From NCBI RefSeq assembly GCF_029893355.1, contig NZ_JARZAI010000021.1, forward strand, positions 1-64,000: 64,000 bases of DNA. The letters run 5' to 3'. The position numbers and the translations under genes were made by a program. The notes under the pieces are model-generated. The model was not told the origin of the DNA, ran no database searches, and saw nothing but the letters and a program-made list of their open reading frames with translations. Positions 18,012 to 27,047 of the stretch are shown here, one piece after another; the stretch's first letter is position 1, and the number at the start of each line of letters is the position of its first letter. The DNA comes from Kitasatospora sp. MAA4 (GTDB taxonomy: Bacteria; Actinomycetota; Actinomycetes; Streptomycetales; Streptomycetaceae).

Positions 18012-18793
18012 TGGTTCGCCCCCGCCACCCGGGCCTGGCGCCGGGTCACCGCGTTGTCGGTGGCGCCGGTGATGGCGGAGATGATCGTCTCGTGGCTGGT
18101 GGTCGCGACCGGGAAGACGCCGTTGTTGCGGCCCAGCCGCAGCACCGCGACCTCGTCCGCCACGGCCCGCACGTCCGCCATGTTGTGGCTGATCAGGATC
18201 ACGCCGAGGCCGCGCTCGCGCAGCCGCTCGACCAGGTCCAGGACCTGGGCGGTCTGCTCGACGCCGAGGGCGGCGGTCGGCTCGTCGAGGATGACGATCT
18301 TCGGGTCGCCGACCAGCGCGCGGGCGATCGCCACCACCTGGCGCTGGCCGCCGGAGAGGGCCGCGACCGGGATGCGCACGCTGGGGATCCGGATCGAGAG
18401 CGTGTCGAGCAGCTCCTTGGCCCGCTTCTCCATGGCCACCTCGTCCAGGCGGCCGCCGCGCACGAGCTCGCGGCCGAGGAAGAGGTTGGCGACCACGTCG
18501 AGGTTGTCGCAGAGCGCGAGGTCCTGGTAGACCGTCGCGACGCCGAGCGCCTGGGCGTCCTGAGGACGGTTCAGGTGGACCGGCTTGCCGGCCCACTCGA
18601 TGGCGCCCTCGTCGATCGGGTGGACCCCGGCGATGGTCTTGACCAGGGTGGACTTGCCGGCGCCGTTGTCGCCGACCAGCGCGACCACCTGTCCGGCGCG
18701 CACCTCCAGGTCGACGCCGGTGAGCACCTGGACGGCACCGAATCGCTTGGAGACCGAGCGCAACGCCAGGATGGGTGCGTCTGTGTGAACCAT
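18008..18793 (-). CDS. xylG: Sugar ABC transporter ATP-binding protein
   Basis: 261-residue ATPase. Walker A is GDNGAGKSTLVKT (about residue 40), the Q-loop is VYQDLALCDNL, the ABC signature is LSGGQRQVVAIARAL and Walker B is IVILDEPTAALG. The H-loop is ISHNMADV. Most CUT2 ATPases (RbsA, XylG of enterobacteria) are double-length; this is a single half-size domain, as usual in actinobacteria, so it would act as a homodimer. ATG 18793 (MVHTDAPILALRSVSKRF) is selected. It is separated from the upstream binding-protein gene by 185 bases with a hairpin, and overlaps the permease gene. Confidence 0.94.
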   Translation of the reverse strand: MVHTDAPILALRSVSKRFGAVQVLTGVDLEVRAGQVVALVGDNGAGKSTLVKTIAGVHPIDEGAIEWAGKPVHLNRPQDAQALGVATVYQDLALCDNLDVVANLFLGRELVRGGRLDEVAMEKRAKELLDTLSIRIPSVRIPVAALSGGQRQVVAIARALVGDPKIVILDEPTAALGVEQTAQVLDLVERLRERGLGVILISHNMADVRAVADEVAVLRLGRNNGVFPVATTSHETIISAITGATDNAVTRRQARVAGANQ

Positions 18794-18936
18794 GGTGTCT
18801 GGGCTCCTTCGTGCCCGGGTCCTGGGGGATCTGCCACCGGACCGGGTCAGCCACGCGCCGCCCCGGGCGCGAAGAGGTAGTGCGGGAGACAAGGGGAGGC
18901 GTACCCGGCCAAGGCCCGTACGCCGGACGGCGAACA

Positions 18937-18969
18937 GCCGGCCGGACCCGTCAGGAGGGTCCGGCCGGC
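18937..18969 (-). terminator. Intercistronic hairpin between xylF and xylG
   Basis: 13-bp perfect stem (18937-18949 with 18957-18969) and a 7-base loop, immediately past the binding-protein stop on the minus strand. No T tract follows. A partial terminator or mRNA stabiliser would raise binding protein over membrane components. Confidence 0.6.
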
Positions 18970-18978
18970 CTCGGCCGT

Positions 18979-20067
18979 TTACTGGATGCCGGCGGCCTTG
19001 CAGGCGTCGGCGTACTGGGCGGTGCAGATGTCGCTGGCCTTGTAGAGGCCGTCCGCGATCACGGTGCTCTGGATGTTGGCCTTGGTCACCACGACCGGGG
19101 TGAGCAGCAGCGAGGGGATGTTGCTGCTGCCGCTGGCGGTCATCGAGGTGGCCACGCCGGACACGCTCAGGTTGTGCAGCAGGTTGACGGCGATGGTGGC
19201 CGCACCCTCGGCCTCCGGCTTGTACGCCTTGTAGATGGTGTACGCCTGGTCACCCGTCAGGATGCGCTGGATGGCGTCCGAGGCGGCGTCCTGGCCACCG
19301 ACCGGGACGTTGGTGATGCCCTGGGCCTTGAGCGCGGTGATGATGGCGGCGGCCATGCCGTCGTTGGCGGAGTAGACGCCCTGGAAGCCGGTCTTGCCGA
19401 GCGCGGTGATCGCGGCGCCGATCTTCTGGCTGGCCACGGTCGGCTGCCACTGGCCGGACTGCTCGTAGGCGATCTTCTTCACGCCGGTGTCGAGCACCTT
19501 GTGCGCACCGGCCTTGAACTGACCGGCGTTCGGGTCGGCGTCGTCACCGTTGATCATGACGATGCTGTCGCTGGAGGCGTTCGCGCCGAGCGCGCTGATC
19601 AGCGCCTGGCCCTGCAGCTCGCCGACCTTCTCGTTGTCGAAGGAGATGTAGGCGGCGACCGGGCCGGCGGCGAGGCGGTCGTACGCGATGACCTTGACGC
19701 CCTTCTTGGCGGCGTCGGTCACCCAGGACTCGGTGCCCTTGGCGTTCACCGCGTCCAGCAGGATCACCTTGACGCCCTGCGAGACCATCGTGTCGAACTG
19801 CTGCTTCTGGGTCGCCGCATCGCCGTTGGCGTTGTTGTACTTGACGTCGCAGTCCGAGCAGAGGTCCTTGATCTTGGCCGTGATCAGCGGCTTGTCGAAG
19901 GACTCGTAGCGGACCGAGGAGGAGTTCTCCGGCAGGAGCAGGCCAACGGTCTTGGTGTCACCGCTGCTTGCCGAGGTGCCGCCACCGGCCTTGCCACAGG
20001 CGGCCATGGTGAGGGCCATCGAGACCGCGGCGGTGCCGATGACGACGCGACGCATCATTGCGTTCAT
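18979..20067 (-). CDS. xylF: XylF-like sugar-binding lipoprotein
   Basis: 362-residue extracellular solute-binding protein of the ribose/xylose periplasmic-binding (type 1) fold. A lipoprotein signal is clear, with basic MMRRVV, a hydrophobic core and lipobox TMAAC, giving lipidated Cys24. Characteristic segments are DAATQKQQFDTMVSQGVKVILLD, VIAYDRLAAGPVAAYISFDN and GGQDAASDAIQRIL. It captures the sugar, presumably xylose, and delivers it to the XylGH channel. The ATG at 20067 follows a GGAGGCA ribosome binding site; an internal Met four codons later is a minor alternative. It is the first gene of the operon. Confidence 0.93.
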   Translation of the reverse strand: MNAMMRRVVIGTAAVSMALTMAACGKAGGGTSASSGDTKTVGLLLPENSSSVRYESFDKPLITAKIKDLCSDCDVKYNNANGDAATQKQQFDTMVSQGVKVILLDAVNAKGTESWVTDAAKKGVKVIAYDRLAAGPVAAYISFDNEKVGELQGQALISALGANASSDSIVMINGDDADPNAGQFKAGAHKVLDTGVKKIAYEQSGQWQPTVASQKIGAAITALGKTGFQGVYSANDGMAAAIITALKAQGITNVPVGGQDAASDAIQRILTGDQAYTIYKAYKPEAEGAATIAVNLLHNLSVSGVATSMTASGSSNIPSLLLTPVVVTKANIQSTVIADGLYKASDICTAQYADACKAAGIQ

Positions 20068-20232
20068 GGTGGGGGGTGCCTCCCTGACGGAGCCGCAACG
20101 TCGCGGCAAGGTGGAAGGGAGTCAACCCGTCACTCCACCTTGTCGTCAACAAGTAAACCCAGCGGTGCTGCGATCCAAACCCTTTCGTTATCTTCTCGAA
20201 GGCTAAGTTGATACATTTGTACGGTTTGCGGG
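20068..20232 (-). promoter_or_regulatory. Promoter region of xylF with candidate ROK site
   Basis: 165 bases between the ROK regulator stop and xylF, both minus strand. The central part is AT-rich. It contains AAGTTGA (20206-20212 area), the same half-site that occurs in the regulator's own promoter region, where it is part of a perfect inverted repeat. This supports regulation of xylFGH by the adjacent ROK protein. Confidence 0.4.
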
Positions 20233-21435
20233 TCAGCTTCGAGCGGTTGACGAGTGCGCGGAATGTCCGAGTGCGCCCGTTTCGCCCATCTCGCTCATGA
20301 CCAGCGCGAGCGCTCCCAGCACCTCCGCACGGCCCCCCAGGGTGCCCGGGACGATGGAGAGCTGACGGGCTGCCGAGGGGATCGCATAGCGCGCCACGGA
20401 GTCGCGAATCGGGGAAAGTACCAGCTCACCGGCCTCGGCGAGGTCTCCGCCGAGGATCACCCGGCGGGGGTTGAGCAGGTTGCAGAGCATCGCGACACCG
20501 GTGCCGATCTGCCGTCCGGCGTCGGCGATCACCCGACGGCACCCCAGATCCCCGTCCTGGGCCAGTTGGACGACCGAGGAGAGGGTCAGCTCGCGTTCAT
20601 GGCTCGCGTTCAAGAGGTTGAGTAGGTAGCGGGAGCCGACGAAGGTCTCCAGGCACCCCCGGTTGCCGCAGCGGCAGACCGGCCCTGCCTCGTCCAGGGT
20701 GATGTGCCCGATCTCACCGGCCGTGCCGCCCGGGCCGCGGTAGATCTGACCGTTGATCACCAGGCCCGAGCCGACGCCGCTGGCCACCTTGATGTAGGCC
20801 AGGTCGCTCAGGCCGCGCCCGGCGCCCCAGACCAGCTCGCCCAGTGCGCCGAGGTTGGCGTCGTTGTCGACGTAGACCTCCATGCCCAGCCGGGAGGAGA
20901 GTTCACGGCCCGGCGCGATGCCCGTCCAGCCCGGCAGGATCGCGGTGGAGCCGAGCGCGCCGGTCTCCACGTCGATCGGGCCCGGCACTCCGAGGCCGAC
21001 CCCGATCACCTTGTCAGGCCGGAAGCCGGCCTGCTCCAGCAGCCGCTCCACCAGGGCCTCGGCCCGGTCGAAGCCCTGCGCGGCCGAGACGTCCACGTTC
21101 ATCGGCTCGCTCTCCTCGGCGAGCACCCGGTGCGCCAGGTTGCCGACCGCCACCCGCAGGTGGGAGTGGCCGAAGTCGACGCCGACCACGATCCCGGCGT
21201 CCCCGCTGAGCGAGACCGAGCGCGCCCGGCGCCCGCCCGAGGAGGTGTCGGCGACCACGACGGTGCCGCTCTCCTTCAGCTCCCGGACGATGTTGGAGAC
21301 CGTCGCCGCCGAGAGACCGGTCCCCCGGGCGATCTCCGCCTGCGTCAGCGACCCCGCCATCCGCACCGCGCGCAGCACCCGCTCCAGGTTGGCGCGGTGC
21401 AGCGACGACTGTGAACCCGGCGTGTCCATCGACAT
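20233..21435 (-). CDS. ROK-family regulator of the xylose-type operon (Rok7B7-like)
   Basis: 400-residue repressor-type protein. An N-terminal winged helix-turn-helix (LTQAEIARGTGLSAATVSNIVRELKESG, residues about 30-58) is followed by a ROK sugar-kinase-like domain. That domain has DFGHSHLRVAVGN (ATP-site-like), GLGVPGPIDVETG, the EIGHITLDE motif and the zinc-binding CxCGxxGCLE motif (CRCGNRGCLETF, about 255). Its position upstream of xylFGH and its length match the regulator known as Rok7B7 in Streptomyces coelicolor, which links sugar uptake with development and antibiotic control; orthology is inferred from context. A GGGAGGGT ribosome binding site precedes the ATG. Confidence 0.9.
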   Translation of the reverse strand: MSMDTPGSQSSLHRANLERVLRAVRMAGSLTQAEIARGTGLSAATVSNIVRELKESGTVVVADTSSGGRRARSVSLSGDAGIVVGVDFGHSHLRVAVGNLAHRVLAEESEPMNVDVSAAQGFDRAEALVERLLEQAGFRPDKVIGVGLGVPGPIDVETGALGSTAILPGWTGIAPGRELSSRLGMEVYVDNDANLGALGELVWGAGRGLSDLAYIKVASGVGSGLVINGQIYRGPGGTAGEIGHITLDEAGPVCRCGNRGCLETFVGSRYLLNLLNASHERELTLSSVVQLAQDGDLGCRRVIADAGRQIGTGVAMLCNLLNPRRVILGGDLAEAGELVLSPIRDSVARYAIPSAARQLSIVPGTLGGRAEVLGALALVMSEMGETGALGHSAHSSTARS

Positions 21436-21736
21436 GATTTACCCTCCCAGGGGCCCGGAGACCCGACCGTCCCCGCCCCAGGCCGCGCCCTTGCGGCGGA
21501 GCTCGTGAATGAGGAGCTGCCACGCCGCGTGCCGCCGACGTTGCAACCAGTGTTCACCTTCAACTTTTGAACTCTATGCTGAGTGGGCCCGGCAATGCGG
21601 CTCTGGCGTCGGTGGCGGTCCTGCCACGCCGAACGGGACCTGCCAGGGGCGCCAAATGGAGCACCCTTACGATGTCCTTATCTCAGCCGCCCCACGGGCA
21701 CCAGAACCGGTCCGGCCGGGCGGCACCCATACAGAC
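21436..21736. promoter_or_regulatory. Divergent promoter region, ROK regulator and PQQ-repeat gene
   Basis: 301 bases. A perfect inverted repeat TTCAA-CTT-TTGAA lies at 21559-21571, about 125 bases upstream of the ROK regulator start. It shares AAGTTGA with the xylF promoter region, so it is a candidate ROK autoregulatory site. Nothing convincing was seen as a promoter for the plus-strand gene. Confidence 0.4.
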
Positions 21737-23617
21737 ATGACGGGGCATCATATGTCAGGGGATCACCCGAACCCGGGCGGCGGGCCGCAGGACTCCACGG
21801 CGCCGGACCAGCGAGGCGCAGCGGCCGGCCGACGGCCCGGCGTCGACCCGGCGGCAGTCGCGGACCAGATGACGCAGCTCGACGGAGCACCGATCCCCGC
21901 CCAGGCCGCCGGCCCGGTGCCCCCGCAGCCCCCGGCCGCGCCGAGCGGACCGCTCGCGGACGTCAGCTACCAGCCGACCGCACCCGCCTTCCCCGCGCAG
22001 GCCCCGGGCGCCCCCGGCCCGGCCCCCGCCAGCTCCCCCGGGTACGGCGCGCCCGTGCCGCCGGGGGCGCCGATCGGCCCCTACGACCCGCCCCAGGCCG
22101 CCGCCTCGTACGGCTACCCGCAGCCCATGCCGACCCCGCCGCCCGCCTACAACGCGGCGCAGGGCGGCTACGGCCACCCCGGCCCGGCGCCCGACCAGGG
22201 CGGCTACGGCATGCCGCCGCAGTACGGCCAGCAGCAGGTCGGCTACAGCTACCCGGGGCCGGTGCTGCCGGCGCCGGCAGCACCCAAGCAGCGCAACGGG
22301 GTGCTGGTCTTCGGCGGGGTCGCCGGCGGCATCCTGGCGATCGGCATCGTGATCGGCCTGATCATCCTCTTCACCCCCGGCCCCGCCCCCAAGCCCAACG
22401 CCACGGGCGGCACCAGCGCCGGCGTCACCGGCGGCGGCACCGGAGGGGGCGGCGGCGGGAGCAGCACCGGCAAGCTCAACGTCAGCTGGACGGTGCCGAA
22501 GTCCAGCGTCAGCGGCTCCGACTCGCACACCCTGGGCGAGTGGACCACCGACAAGCTGCTGGTGCGCGGCGACGCGACCGCGCTGACGGCCTACAACCTG
22601 AGCAACGGCCAGGTGGCCTGGACGCTGACGCCGCCGAGCGGCACCAAGGCGTTCTGCTCGATGTCCGCCAGCACCAACAAGAAGGACGTCGGCGGCGTCA
22701 CGTTCAACCTCGGCGACGACGACTGCGCCTCGGTCGGCGCGGTGGACGCCACCACCGGCAAGCTGCTGTTCAACGTCGGCAGCTCGCTGCCCAGCAAGAG
22801 CTTCGACACCCAGGTCACCGTCACCGACACCACGGTGGCCGCCGCGAGCGGCGCGCTGCTGGGCGGCTTCAACCTCTCGGACGGCAAGTCCGCGTGGAAC
22901 TACAAGGACCGCGGCGACTACTGCAACGAGAGCTCGGACACCGCCGGTTCGGTCGTCGTGGTCAGCGACTTCTGCCCGGACGCCAACCCGAAGCAGCAGC
23001 TGTCGGTGCTCAACGCCGACACCGGCCAGATCACCTCGTCGTTCGCGCTGACCACCGACAACGACCGGCTGACCAACATCGTCTCGACCAAGCCGCTGGT
23101 GCTGCAGATCTCCTCCGGCTACGACAACGACTACATGGTGGGCGTCGACGCCTCGGGCAAGACGATGGCCAAGATCCCACTGAAGGTCGCCGGTGAGGAC
23201 CGGCTCCAGCTCAGCTCCGCCTCCGCCGCGCTGAGCAAGAACATCGTGCTGGGCAACACCCTGTACGTCGAGGTCACCAAGAACGACAAGACCGCGATCC
23301 GTGCCATCGACCTGGTCTCCGGCACCACACTGTGGACCGTCGACGGTGGCGCCGAGCAGGGCCTGCGCCTGGTCGACGGCAGCAAGGACGGCAAGCCGCT
23401 GGCGATCGCGATCGACGGCTACGGCAAGGGCGCCCGGCTGGTCTCGCTCAGCCCGGCCGACGGCTCGCTCACGGCGGTCTCCTCCTTCAACGTCAAGAGC
23501 GACAGCTTCATGCCGTTCCAGGACGCGCAGGTACTGGTGGCGACCGACCTCAGCCAGGTGCTGACCGTCCCGCAGCTGCCGATCGAGGCCACCGCCACGC
23601 TCTACAGCAAGGGCTGA
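21737..23617 (+). CDS. Membrane-anchored PQQ-repeat (beta-propeller) protein
   Basis: 626-residue protein. The first 180 residues are a disordered Pro/Gly/Ala/Tyr/Gln-rich cytoplasmic tail. One membrane helix follows (VFGGVAGGILAIGIVIGLIILF, about 193-214), then a Gly/Ser/Thr linker and an extracellular PQQ-like beta-propeller. Repeats such as ALTAYNLSNGQVAW, SVGAVDATTGKLLFNV and RAIDLVSGTTLWTVDGG are visible. Paired cysteines around 312-330 and 396-415 suggest disulfides outside the cell. Such proteins are common in streptomycetes and function is unknown; the fold suggests scaffolding or ligand sensing. The start is uncertain: ATG 21737 or 21752 both lack a good ribosome binding site, and the frame is open upstream. 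Confidence 0.8.
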   Translation: MTGHHMSGDHPNPGGGPQDSTAPDQRGAAAGRRPGVDPAAVADQMTQLDGAPIPAQAAGPVPPQPPAAPSGPLADVSYQPTAPAFPAQAPGAPGPAPASSPGYGAPVPPGAPIGPYDPPQAAASYGYPQPMPTPPPAYNAAQGGYGHPGPAPDQGGYGMPPQYGQQQVGYSYPGPVLPAPAAPKQRNGVLVFGGVAGGILAIGIVIGLIILFTPGPAPKPNATGGTSAGVTGGGTGGGGGGSSTGKLNVSWTVPKSSVSGSDSHTLGEWTTDKLLVRGDATALTAYNLSNGQVAWTLTPPSGTKAFCSMSASTNKKDVGGVTFNLGDDDCASVGAVDATTGKLLFNVGSSLPSKSFDTQVTVTDTTVAAASGALLGGFNLSDGKSAWNYKDRGDYCNESSDTAGSVVVVSDFCPDANPKQQLSVLNADTGQITSSFALTTDNDRLTNIVSTKPLVLQISSGYDNDYMVGVDASGKTMAKIPLKVAGEDRLQLSSASAALSKNIVLGNTLYVEVTKNDKTAIRAIDLVSGTTLWTVDGGAEQGLRLVDGSKDGKPLAIAIDGYGKGARLVSLSPADGSLTAVSSFNVKSDSFMPFQDAQVLVATDLSQVLTVPQLPIEATATLYSKG

Positions 23618-23625
23618 CCGGGCGT

Positions 23626-23658
23626 CGGTGCGCGGGCGGAGCAACCGCCCGCGCACCG
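23626..23658 (+). terminator. Terminator after the PQQ-repeat gene
   Basis: Perfect 14-bp stem (23626-23639 with 23645-23658) and a 5-base loop, nine bases after the stop. Confidence 0.75.
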
Positions 23659-23734
23659 GGCCGATATCCCTGCGGTGGCGGGGAAGGGTCATGGGAGGAT
23701 GCCAAGCAACAAGCCTGACGAAGGAGTCCTGCGA

Positions 23735-26314
23735 GTGCCTGGCACCAACTTGACCCGTGAGGAGGCCCGGACCCGGGCCCAGCTCCTCCACGTGGACGCG
23801 TACGACATCGAGCTCGACCTGAGCTCGGCCCGTGACGGCGGCACGTTCCGGTCCACCACCGTGGTCCGGTTCACGGCCGCCGAGCCCGGTGCCGCCACCT
23901 TCATCGACCTGGTCGCCCCGGCCATCCACGAGATCGTGCTGAACGGCACGCAGCTGGACCTCGCGGCCTTCGCGGACAGCCGGATCGCGCTGACCGGCCT
24001 GGCCGCCGAGAACGAGCTGCGGGTGGTCGCCGACTGCGCGTACACCAACACCGGCGAGGGCCTGCACCGCTTCGTCGACCCGGTCGACGGCGAGACCTAC
24101 CTCTACACGCAGTTCGAGGTCCCGGACGCCCGCCGGGTGTTCGCCTCGTTCGAGCAGCCCGACCTCAAGGCCGCCTTCACCTTCACGGTGACCGCCCCGC
24201 GCGGCTGGGTCGTGGTCTCCAACTCCCCCACCCCGCAGCCCATCGGCGACGGCGACACCCAGGTCTGGAACTTCGCGCCGACCGGCCGGATCTCCACCTA
24301 CATCACCGCGCTGATCGCCGGCCCGTACGTCGGCGTCTTCGACGAGTACACCGACGGCGCCCAGAGCGTCCCGCTCGGCATCTACTGCCGGCCGTCGCTC
24401 AAGGAGTTCCTGGACGCCGACGCGATCTTCGACGTCACCAAGCAGGGCTTCTCGTACTTCCAGGAGAAGTTCGACTACGCATACCCGTTCGAGAAGTACG
24501 ACCAGCTGTTCGTACCGGAGTTCAACGCCGGCGCGATGGAGAACGCCGGCGCGGTGACCCTGCGCGACCAGTACGTCTTCCGCTCCAAGGTCACCGATGC
24601 CTCCTACGAGGCCCGCGCGACCACCATCCTGCACGAGCTCGCCCACATGTGGTTCGGCGACCTGGTCACCATGGAGTGGTGGAACGACCTCTGGCTGAAC
24701 GAGTCGTTCGCGACCTACGCCGAGATGGTCGCCCTGGTCGAGCCCGAGGGCACCCGCTGGCCGAACGGCTGGACCACCTTCGCCAACCAGATGAAGACCT
24801 GGGCGTACCGGCAGGACCAACTGCCGTCCACGCACCCGATCATGGCCGAGATCAACGACCTGGAGGACGTCCAGGTCAACTTCGACGGCATCACCTACGC
24901 CAAGGGCGCCTCGGTCCTCAAGCAGCTGGTGGCGTACGTGGGCCAGGACGCGTTCTTCAAGGGCCTGCAGGCCTACTTCAAGCAGCACGCCTGGGGCAAC
25001 ACCACCCTGCCCGACCTGCTCGGCGCCCTGGAGAGGGCCAGCGGCCGCGACCTCAAGTCCTGGTCGAAGGCCTGGCTGGAGACCGCCGGCATCAACATCC
25101 TGCGCCCCGAGATCGAGATCGGCGCCGACGGCCTGGTCAGCTCCTTCACCGTCGTCCAGGAGGCCCCCGCGCTGCCCGCCGGCGCCAAGGGCCAGGCCGC
25201 CCTGCGCCCCCACCGCATCGCCATCGGCAGCTACCAGCTGACCGACGGCCAACTGGTCCGCACCGACCGGATCGAACTGGACGTCGACGGCGAACGCACC
25301 GCCGTCCCGCAGCTGACCGGCCGCCCGCGACCCTCCGTCGTGCTGCTCAACGACGACGACCTCTCCTACGCCAAGCTGCGCCTGGACGCCCACTCGCTGG
25401 CCGTCGTCACCGAGCACCTCGGCGCGTTCACCGACACGCTGCCGCGCGCACTGGTCTGGGCCGCCGCCTGGGACATGACCCGCGACGGCGAGATGGCCAC
25501 CCGCGACTACCTCGCACTCGCCATCGCCGGTCTGCCCCGCGAGTCCGACATCGGCGTCGTCCAGTCCGTCCAGCGCCAGGTCAAGCTCGCCCTCGACGCC
25601 TACGCCGACCCCACCTGGCGCACCGAAGGCCAGGCCCGCTGGGCCACCACCGCCGAACAGCAGCTGCGCGCAGCCGCCCCCGGCAGCGACCACCAGCTCG
25701 CCTGGGCCCGCACCCTGGCCGGCGCGGCACACTCCGACACACAACTCGACCTGCTGGCAGGGCTGCTGGACGGCTCGGTCGAGATCGAGGGCCTGGCCGT
25801 CGACACCGAGCTGCGCTGGGTGCTGCTGAGCAGCCTCGTCGCCGCCGGCCGCGCCGACGAGCAGGCCATCGCGGACGAGCTGGTCCGCGACAACACCGCA
25901 GCCGGTAAGGAGCACGCCGCCAGCTGCGGCGCCGCCCGCCCGACCGCCGCCGCCAAGGCCGAGGCCTGGGCCTCGGTGGTGGAGTCGGACGAGCTGACCA
26001 ACTACGTCCAGGACGCGGTCATCGCCGGTTTCGTCCAGGCCGACCAGCGCGAGCTGCTCAAGCCGTACACCGCGAAGTACTTCGCCGCGGTGCAGGGCAT
26101 CTGGGAGACCCGCAGCCACGAGATCGCCCAGCAGCTGATCGTCGGCCTGTACCCGGCGATCCAGATCGAGCAGGCCACCCTGGACGCCACCGACGCCTGG
26201 CTCGCCGCCAGCGACCCGGCCCCGGCCCTGCGCCGGATGATGATCGAGGCCCGCGCGGGCGTCGAGCGCGCCCTCAAGGCCCAGGCCGCCGACCGGGCCG
26301 CCGCGACCCGCTGA
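23735..26314 (+). CDS. pepN: Aminopeptidase N (M1 family zinc metallopeptidase)
   Basis: 859-residue cytosolic aminopeptidase that removes N-terminal residues from peptides. The exopeptidase motif GAMEN is at 266-270. The zinc site is HELAH at 300-304 with the third ligand Glu323 in WLNESFATYAE. A C-terminal ERAP1-like helical domain fills the last 350 residues. GTG 23735 is chosen since AAGGAG lies at 23721-23726; an upstream ATG at 23675 would add twenty residues without conservation. The gene is monocistronic and ends at a very strong terminator. In the codons after about 25,400, C is strongly preferred at third positions. Confidence 0.96.
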   Translation: MPGTNLTREEARTRAQLLHVDAYDIELDLSSARDGGTFRSTTVVRFTAAEPGAATFIDLVAPAIHEIVLNGTQLDLAAFADSRIALTGLAAENELRVVADCAYTNTGEGLHRFVDPVDGETYLYTQFEVPDARRVFASFEQPDLKAAFTFTVTAPRGWVVVSNSPTPQPIGDGDTQVWNFAPTGRISTYITALIAGPYVGVFDEYTDGAQSVPLGIYCRPSLKEFLDADAIFDVTKQGFSYFQEKFDYAYPFEKYDQLFVPEFNAGAMENAGAVTLRDQYVFRSKVTDASYEARATTILHELAHMWFGDLVTMEWWNDLWLNESFATYAEMVALVEPEGTRWPNGWTTFANQMKTWAYRQDQLPSTHPIMAEINDLEDVQVNFDGITYAKGASVLKQLVAYVGQDAFFKGLQAYFKQHAWGNTTLPDLLGALERASGRDLKSWSKAWLETAGINILRPEIEIGADGLVSSFTVVQEAPALPAGAKGQAALRPHRIAIGSYQLTDGQLVRTDRIELDVDGERTAVPQLTGRPRPSVVLLNDDDLSYAKLRLDAHSLAVVTEHLGAFTDTLPRALVWAAAWDMTRDGEMATRDYLALAIAGLPRESDIGVVQSVQRQVKLALDAYADPTWRTEGQARWATTAEQQLRAAAPGSDHQLAWARTLAGAAHSDTQLDLLAGLLDGSVEIEGLAVDTELRWVLLSSLVAAGRADEQAIADELVRDNTAAGKEHAASCGAARPTAAAKAEAWASVVESDELTNYVQDAVIAGFVQADQRELLKPYTAKYFAAVQGIWETRSHEIAQQLIVGLYPAIQIEQATLDATDAWLAASDPAPALRRMMIEARAGVERALKAQAADRAAATR

Positions 26315-26328
26315 GGCTGACCGCACCC

Positions 26329-26372
26329 GGACAGGCCGTCGACACCGCCCACGCGGTGTCGACGGCCTGTCC
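26329..26372 (+). terminator. Strong terminator after pepN
   Basis: Perfect 20-bp stem (26329-26348 with 26353-26372) and a 4-base loop, followed by GTTT, fifteen bases after the pepN stop. Confidence 0.9.
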
Positions 26373-26421
26373 GTTTCCCCGCACTACGCTGGAGACACAG
26401 ATCCCCCGGAGGAGACAGCGC

Positions 26422-26982
26422 ATGGACTACGCCAGGATGCGGGCCGTCGCGGACGAACTCGCCGCCCACGCGCCCGAGGACGTCTGGGCCATCGAGATCA
26501 GCGGGGACGAGATCATCATGACGATGAGCCAGGTGAACCTGCACGAACTCATCGTCTACCGCCTCGCCAAACACCTCGACCGCCAGCTGGAGCAGTCAGC
26601 GCTGGGACTGATCGCCCACGGCGGGGCCGACGTCGAGGACCCGGCGTCGGGGATCAAGCGCCGACCGGATGTCATGGTGTTCCCCGAGGCCGCCCTGGAA
26701 TCGGGTGAAGCCGTCCACCCGCGCGACGTCACAGCCGTGGTCGAGGTCGTCTCCAAGTCCAACCCGGAGAACGACTACGAGGGCAAGATGCGCGACTACC
26801 CCACCATGGGCATCCCGTACTACCTGATCGTCGACCCGCGCACCGGCACTGGCCTGGTGCTCTCCGCCCCGCACAGCACCCCCGAGGGCCCGCGCTACAG
26901 CACCCGCCGCGAGTTCCGCTTCGGCGAGACCGTCCAGCTCGGCGCGTACGAGATCGGGACGGCCGACTTCCCGACCTACTGA
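26422..26982 (+). CDS. Uma2-family putative endonuclease
   Basis: 186-residue protein with the PD-(D/E)xK-like fold of the Uma2 (DUF820) family. The catalytic-type residues are recognisable: Asp in KRRPDVMVF, Glu in VVEVVSKSNPEND and Lys in EGKMRDYP, followed by GIPYYLIVDPRTG. These proteins are numerous in streptomycetes. Nuclease activity is predicted from the fold but their biological role is unknown. The ATG at 26422 is preceded by GGAGGAGA. No partner gene suggests a toxin-antitoxin or defence arrangement. Confidence 0.85.
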   Translation: MDYARMRAVADELAAHAPEDVWAIEISGDEIIMTMSQVNLHELIVYRLAKHLDRQLEQSALGLIAHGGADVEDPASGIKRRPDVMVFPEAALESGEAVHPRDVTAVVEVVSKSNPENDYEGKMRDYPTMGIPYYLIVDPRTGTGLVLSAPHSTPEGPRYSTRREFRFGETVQLGAYEIGTADFPTY

Positions 26983-27047
26983 TCCCCGGGGGTCGACACG
27001 CCACGTGCGGGGTGTTCCCCGGGGCGGGGAGTGGGGAGACTGGCGGG

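Noticed and set aside
22400..22470. Gly/Ser/Thr-rich repeat in the PQQ-repeat gene
   Set aside because: It is an ordinary flexible linker after the membrane helix, not a DNA repeat element.
21755..26326. 1523-codon minus-strand open frame
   Set aside because: It is the antisense shadow of the PQQ-repeat and pepN genes; composition is low-complexity Gly/Val/Asp/Arg and it has no recognisable domain.
26422..26982. Uma2 gene as a defence or mobile element
   Set aside because: No transposase, toxin partner or repeat is adjacent; these genes are common singletons in streptomycetes.
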